From Margaritifera margaritifera (lineage: Eukaryota; Mollusca; Bivalvia; Unionida; Margaritiferidae), in the NCBI GenBank assembly GCA_029931535.1, contig JAQPZY010000780.1, positions 62,001-126,000 of the forward strand: a DNA stretch of 64,000 nt, written 5' to 3'. The notes under the pieces were generated by a model, which saw only the letters and a list, made by a program, of their open reading frames with translations, ran no database searches and had not been told where the DNA came from. Shown one piece after another: positions 40,645-44,800 of the stretch. Each line of letters opens with the position of its first letter. The stretch's first letter is position 1. The position numbers were made by a program, and so were the translations under genes.

Positions 40645-41494
40645 AGTTGGTACACTTTACATACAGTGTTTTAGGTTTATTATTTTTGATATGTCAACAC
40701 GTTAACATATTACAACATATTACTTTCTGTGAATCTGATTGGTCCAGATAATCCCATTAAATCCTTGCGCAGTAATCTCATAGTTGGTTGGATACGACTG
40801 GGGGAATTTTCCTTGCTCCGCCTTCTGGAACCACGTACTATTAACAATATGGTGGCCATCTTTAAAATCGGTAGCCGAATGGTCATTAGGAAAAATGCAC
40901 AGTAGTTGTTGCATATGTCAGAATTAGACCCATGTACCCTACATAGAATTCTCTGAATGCCAAACTAAAACTAGAATATGAGTAAAATGGCTTCGCCTAG
41001 TTGAAACGAAAATGTTGGAAAACTAAACAAATCCATCACACTGTACAACACTAACATACTGAGTCTATGCTGATAAACACACGGCAGCCTATTATAATGC
41101 AGAAAGTTCCCTTTACGTTGCTGTTATCACGCAGTATGGATCTTGCACCCCACCCCTAGGGCAAGCTTTGGTTTAAATGTCAACCTATAGGAGTAAAGAA
41201 ACTCACCTCTCTTATAAAAAGAATGCCGACAAATGGAATCCTACTTTTTCTGCTGTATTCAATACTGCATTCAAGGTGAATGTTCATGGTGGAATCGACA
41301 CACTTTCGGTGTAAACAGTCTTATCGAAATCCATCAATATGGCGCCTCAACTACTCCAGCTGACATGCCCCATTAGTGAATTATGTGGCATCACACATAA
41401 ATTTCCCATCGGAGATCCTGTGTTCAAAATGATGTTTGCCGTGTTAATGTTCTAATGATTTGGAAGGACAGTTGCTCTTTGAGTTTTAATTTGT

Positions 41495-41588
<94 letters not shown>

Positions 41589-41820
41589 CCACTTTTAAAT
41601 GTTACAAGTTATTGAATTAAGGCAGAATTCGATGAAATGCCAAAAATTATCTGTTTTTATTTCTATCTATACTGTTGTTTCCACCAAAGTGGAAACTATG
41701 TGATAAACAGAATCTCAAATGGGTAATGATTTAACATTGAATTTATGACACTCTCGCAAAAGCTGTAATTTAGTCAACAAATTTCAAAAATGTAATATTA
41801 AACCATTATCCATTTGAGAT

Positions 41821-41858
<38 letters not shown>

Positions 41859-44800
41859 CAGATCATAGAGTATAATATATATTCAACATATTTTTTAAAA
41901 CTTTTGTATCAAAACATGTATAAAATCGTCTTTGTGTCTGCAATGATGAAAGTTGTGCAGAGCTGTCAGGTAATACAGGTGAGTCAATTTACGGACTAGA
42001 TTTTAGATTTCTTCTTCAAGTCTGTTTACGCTGAGTAAAGTGCCAATATTGCCTCACAGTTGAGAAACCATAGTCGTTTTCTTTCGGTTTGTGGGGAGGG
42101 GGAGGGGAGATTCTGGATGAGGGCGAAGGTTAATGACATTCTACTTGTTATCTTCCGGAGGTTACCTGTACAGATAATTACAAGTTTGTTTATTTATTTA
42201 TTTTATTTATTTATTTTTCCAGGTTGTGATTCCAATCACTTTGGTTTCCAGTGTGCCCAGGTTTGTGGGTGTCAGAATGGTGCGGTGTGCGACCCTATTA
42301 CCGGAAACTGCCGATGTCAACCTGGTTGGTCTGGTTACTTCTGCGATCAGAGTAAGGGCATACTTACATGCACAGTTTATTTTTGTTTTTATTGATTGAT
42401 AGGGAACCTGTAAATACATTGGACAAGGTCAGAGGTTCGGTGCTGTAAAATATTCAAACAAGAAAAATTAATGACATTGTTTACATAAAATGATTAAAAC
42501 ATGGACTACGTATTCAGCTATACAATTTTTATGTTGAAAAATGTTTGACTAGAAGGTAATTATTATGTTAATAAAGTGAATAAACTAATATTAGTGAATA
42601 AGAACAAATTTACTATACAAATGTGGTGAAAATGAAAGATGAAAAATTTAGAAAACATGCGAAATGAAAATGTGAGCATTATTTTGGGATAAAATATGGA
42701 TAAAATTTCTCTTATTAAATATGTTATATAAAAAAGCAACACATAATCTTACTGAAACATACAAAATATATTATAGTTATGGATCTAATTTATTTCAGAC
42801 AGTATTTAGTTTTAAATTTAAGATGAAAATTTTAGTGACATTACTTCATTTACAGTTTTACACTAAGAAGTTTAAAGTTACCGATATTCACAGGTTGCCC
42901 TGATGGTTACTATGGAGATGGGTGTTCGCAGGTGTGCCCTGACTGTCAGAATGGGGGATCATGTGACTCCTTATCAGGGACCTGCGCATGCTCCACTGGA
43001 TTCACGGGACCCCTGTGCAATACTTCTTTAACTACACTCGCTTTACAGCAACCTTCGCAACAAGTCATAAGTAAGTGAAAGACTCAGTTTATATCCTTTA
43101 TTCTAAAACCTTTTGTACCTGGTTTGGTTTCCATGCGACGTTTCTCCCAACAAAAGATATGTGACTATTTTAAAAATAAATACATGTTGAAATAATTTCA
43201 AAACACTTTTTTATGTGAAATAAGCAAAAATGTAGTATTCTTTTGATAACAAACTTTCCACTGTGTTTGATGACCACCTAACTAGCGTGTGCTTTGAATA
43301 AACGCTCATTTAAGCCTGATTAAAAATTAATGTGTTTTATAAAATACATTTTTTAGGTTTGGCCAGTGGAATGTTGCAGCTAAGTGCTGGGCAACTTGCT
43401 GGTTTGATTATTGGGTTCCTAATTGCCACCATAATAGCTGTTGTCATTGCAACGCTGCTATCAAGGAAACGGTACACAGGACAATTTTTTAGAGATGGAA
43501 TATTTGGCGCAAGGAAACTGAATGACAAAGAGGTAAACTATCATAGATGTCTGCATTTATATTGTACAACCTTGTAATCTTGTTTCCATTTATATTGTAC
43601 AACCTTGTAACCATGTTTTCATTTATATTGTGCAACCTTGTAATCTAGTTTCCATTTATATTGTACAACCTTGTAATCTTGTTTTCATTTATATTGTGCA
43701 ACCTTGTAATCTTGTTTTCAGTTAGAGTGTGCAACCTTGTAGTCTTGTTTCCATTTATATTGTACAACCTTGTAATCTTGTTTCCATTTATATTGTGCAA
43801 CCTTGTAATCTTGTTTCCAATTATATTGTGCAACCTTGTAATCTTGTTTCCATTTATATTGTACAACCTTGTAACCATGTTTTCATTTATATTGTGCAAC
43901 CGTGTAATCTTGTTTCCATTTATATTGTACAACCTTGTAATCTTGTTTCCATTTATATTGTGCAACCTTGTAATCTTGTTTTCAGTTAGAGTGTGCAACC
44001 TTGTAGTCTTGTTTCCATTTATATTGTACAACCTTGTAGTCTTGTTTCCATTTATATTGTGCAACCTTGTAATCTTGTTTCCAAAGAAGAAAAAAACAAA
44101 TGAGATAAGTGCAGCACTTCTCTAATTTAATTACCTCTGCCATTAAATGTTTTGCTCGCACCCTGAAGCATAACTTTATAGTCATGCAGCTTGTTTATGT
44201 GCACTAAGGATAAGTATAATATCCTGTGTATGATGTAATAAAATGAGTCTATACTTTTTGAGTATAATAAAATGAATTGACGATTTTTTGAATATAATAA
44301 AATGAGTCTATGCTTTTTTTAGTATAATAAAATGAGTCAATGCAATTTTTTCAGTATAATAAAATTAGTCAATGCTTTTTTGAGTATAATACAACGAGTC
44401 AATGCTTTTTCAGTATAATAAAATGAGTCGATGCTTTTTGAGTATAATAAAATGAGACAATGCTTTTTTGAATATAATAAAAATGAGTCAATGCTTGTTT
44501 GAATATAATAAAATGAGCTGATGCTTTTTCGAATATAATAAAATGAGTCGATGATTTTGTTAGTACCGTATATACTCGATTATAAGTCGTCTCGACTATA
44601 AGTCGACCCCCCGCCTTTTTAGGGCTGCAAAAAGTGAATTTCTCTTTGACCCTCCTATAAGTCTGGGTGTATTTTGCAAGTCAGATCCGTCTGAAGGGGG
44701 GACTTCTTAGTGAGTCAGATCCGTCTGAAGGGGGGACTTCTTAGTGAGTCAGATCCGTCTGAAGGGGTGACTTCTTAGTGAGTCAGATCCGTCTGAAGGG

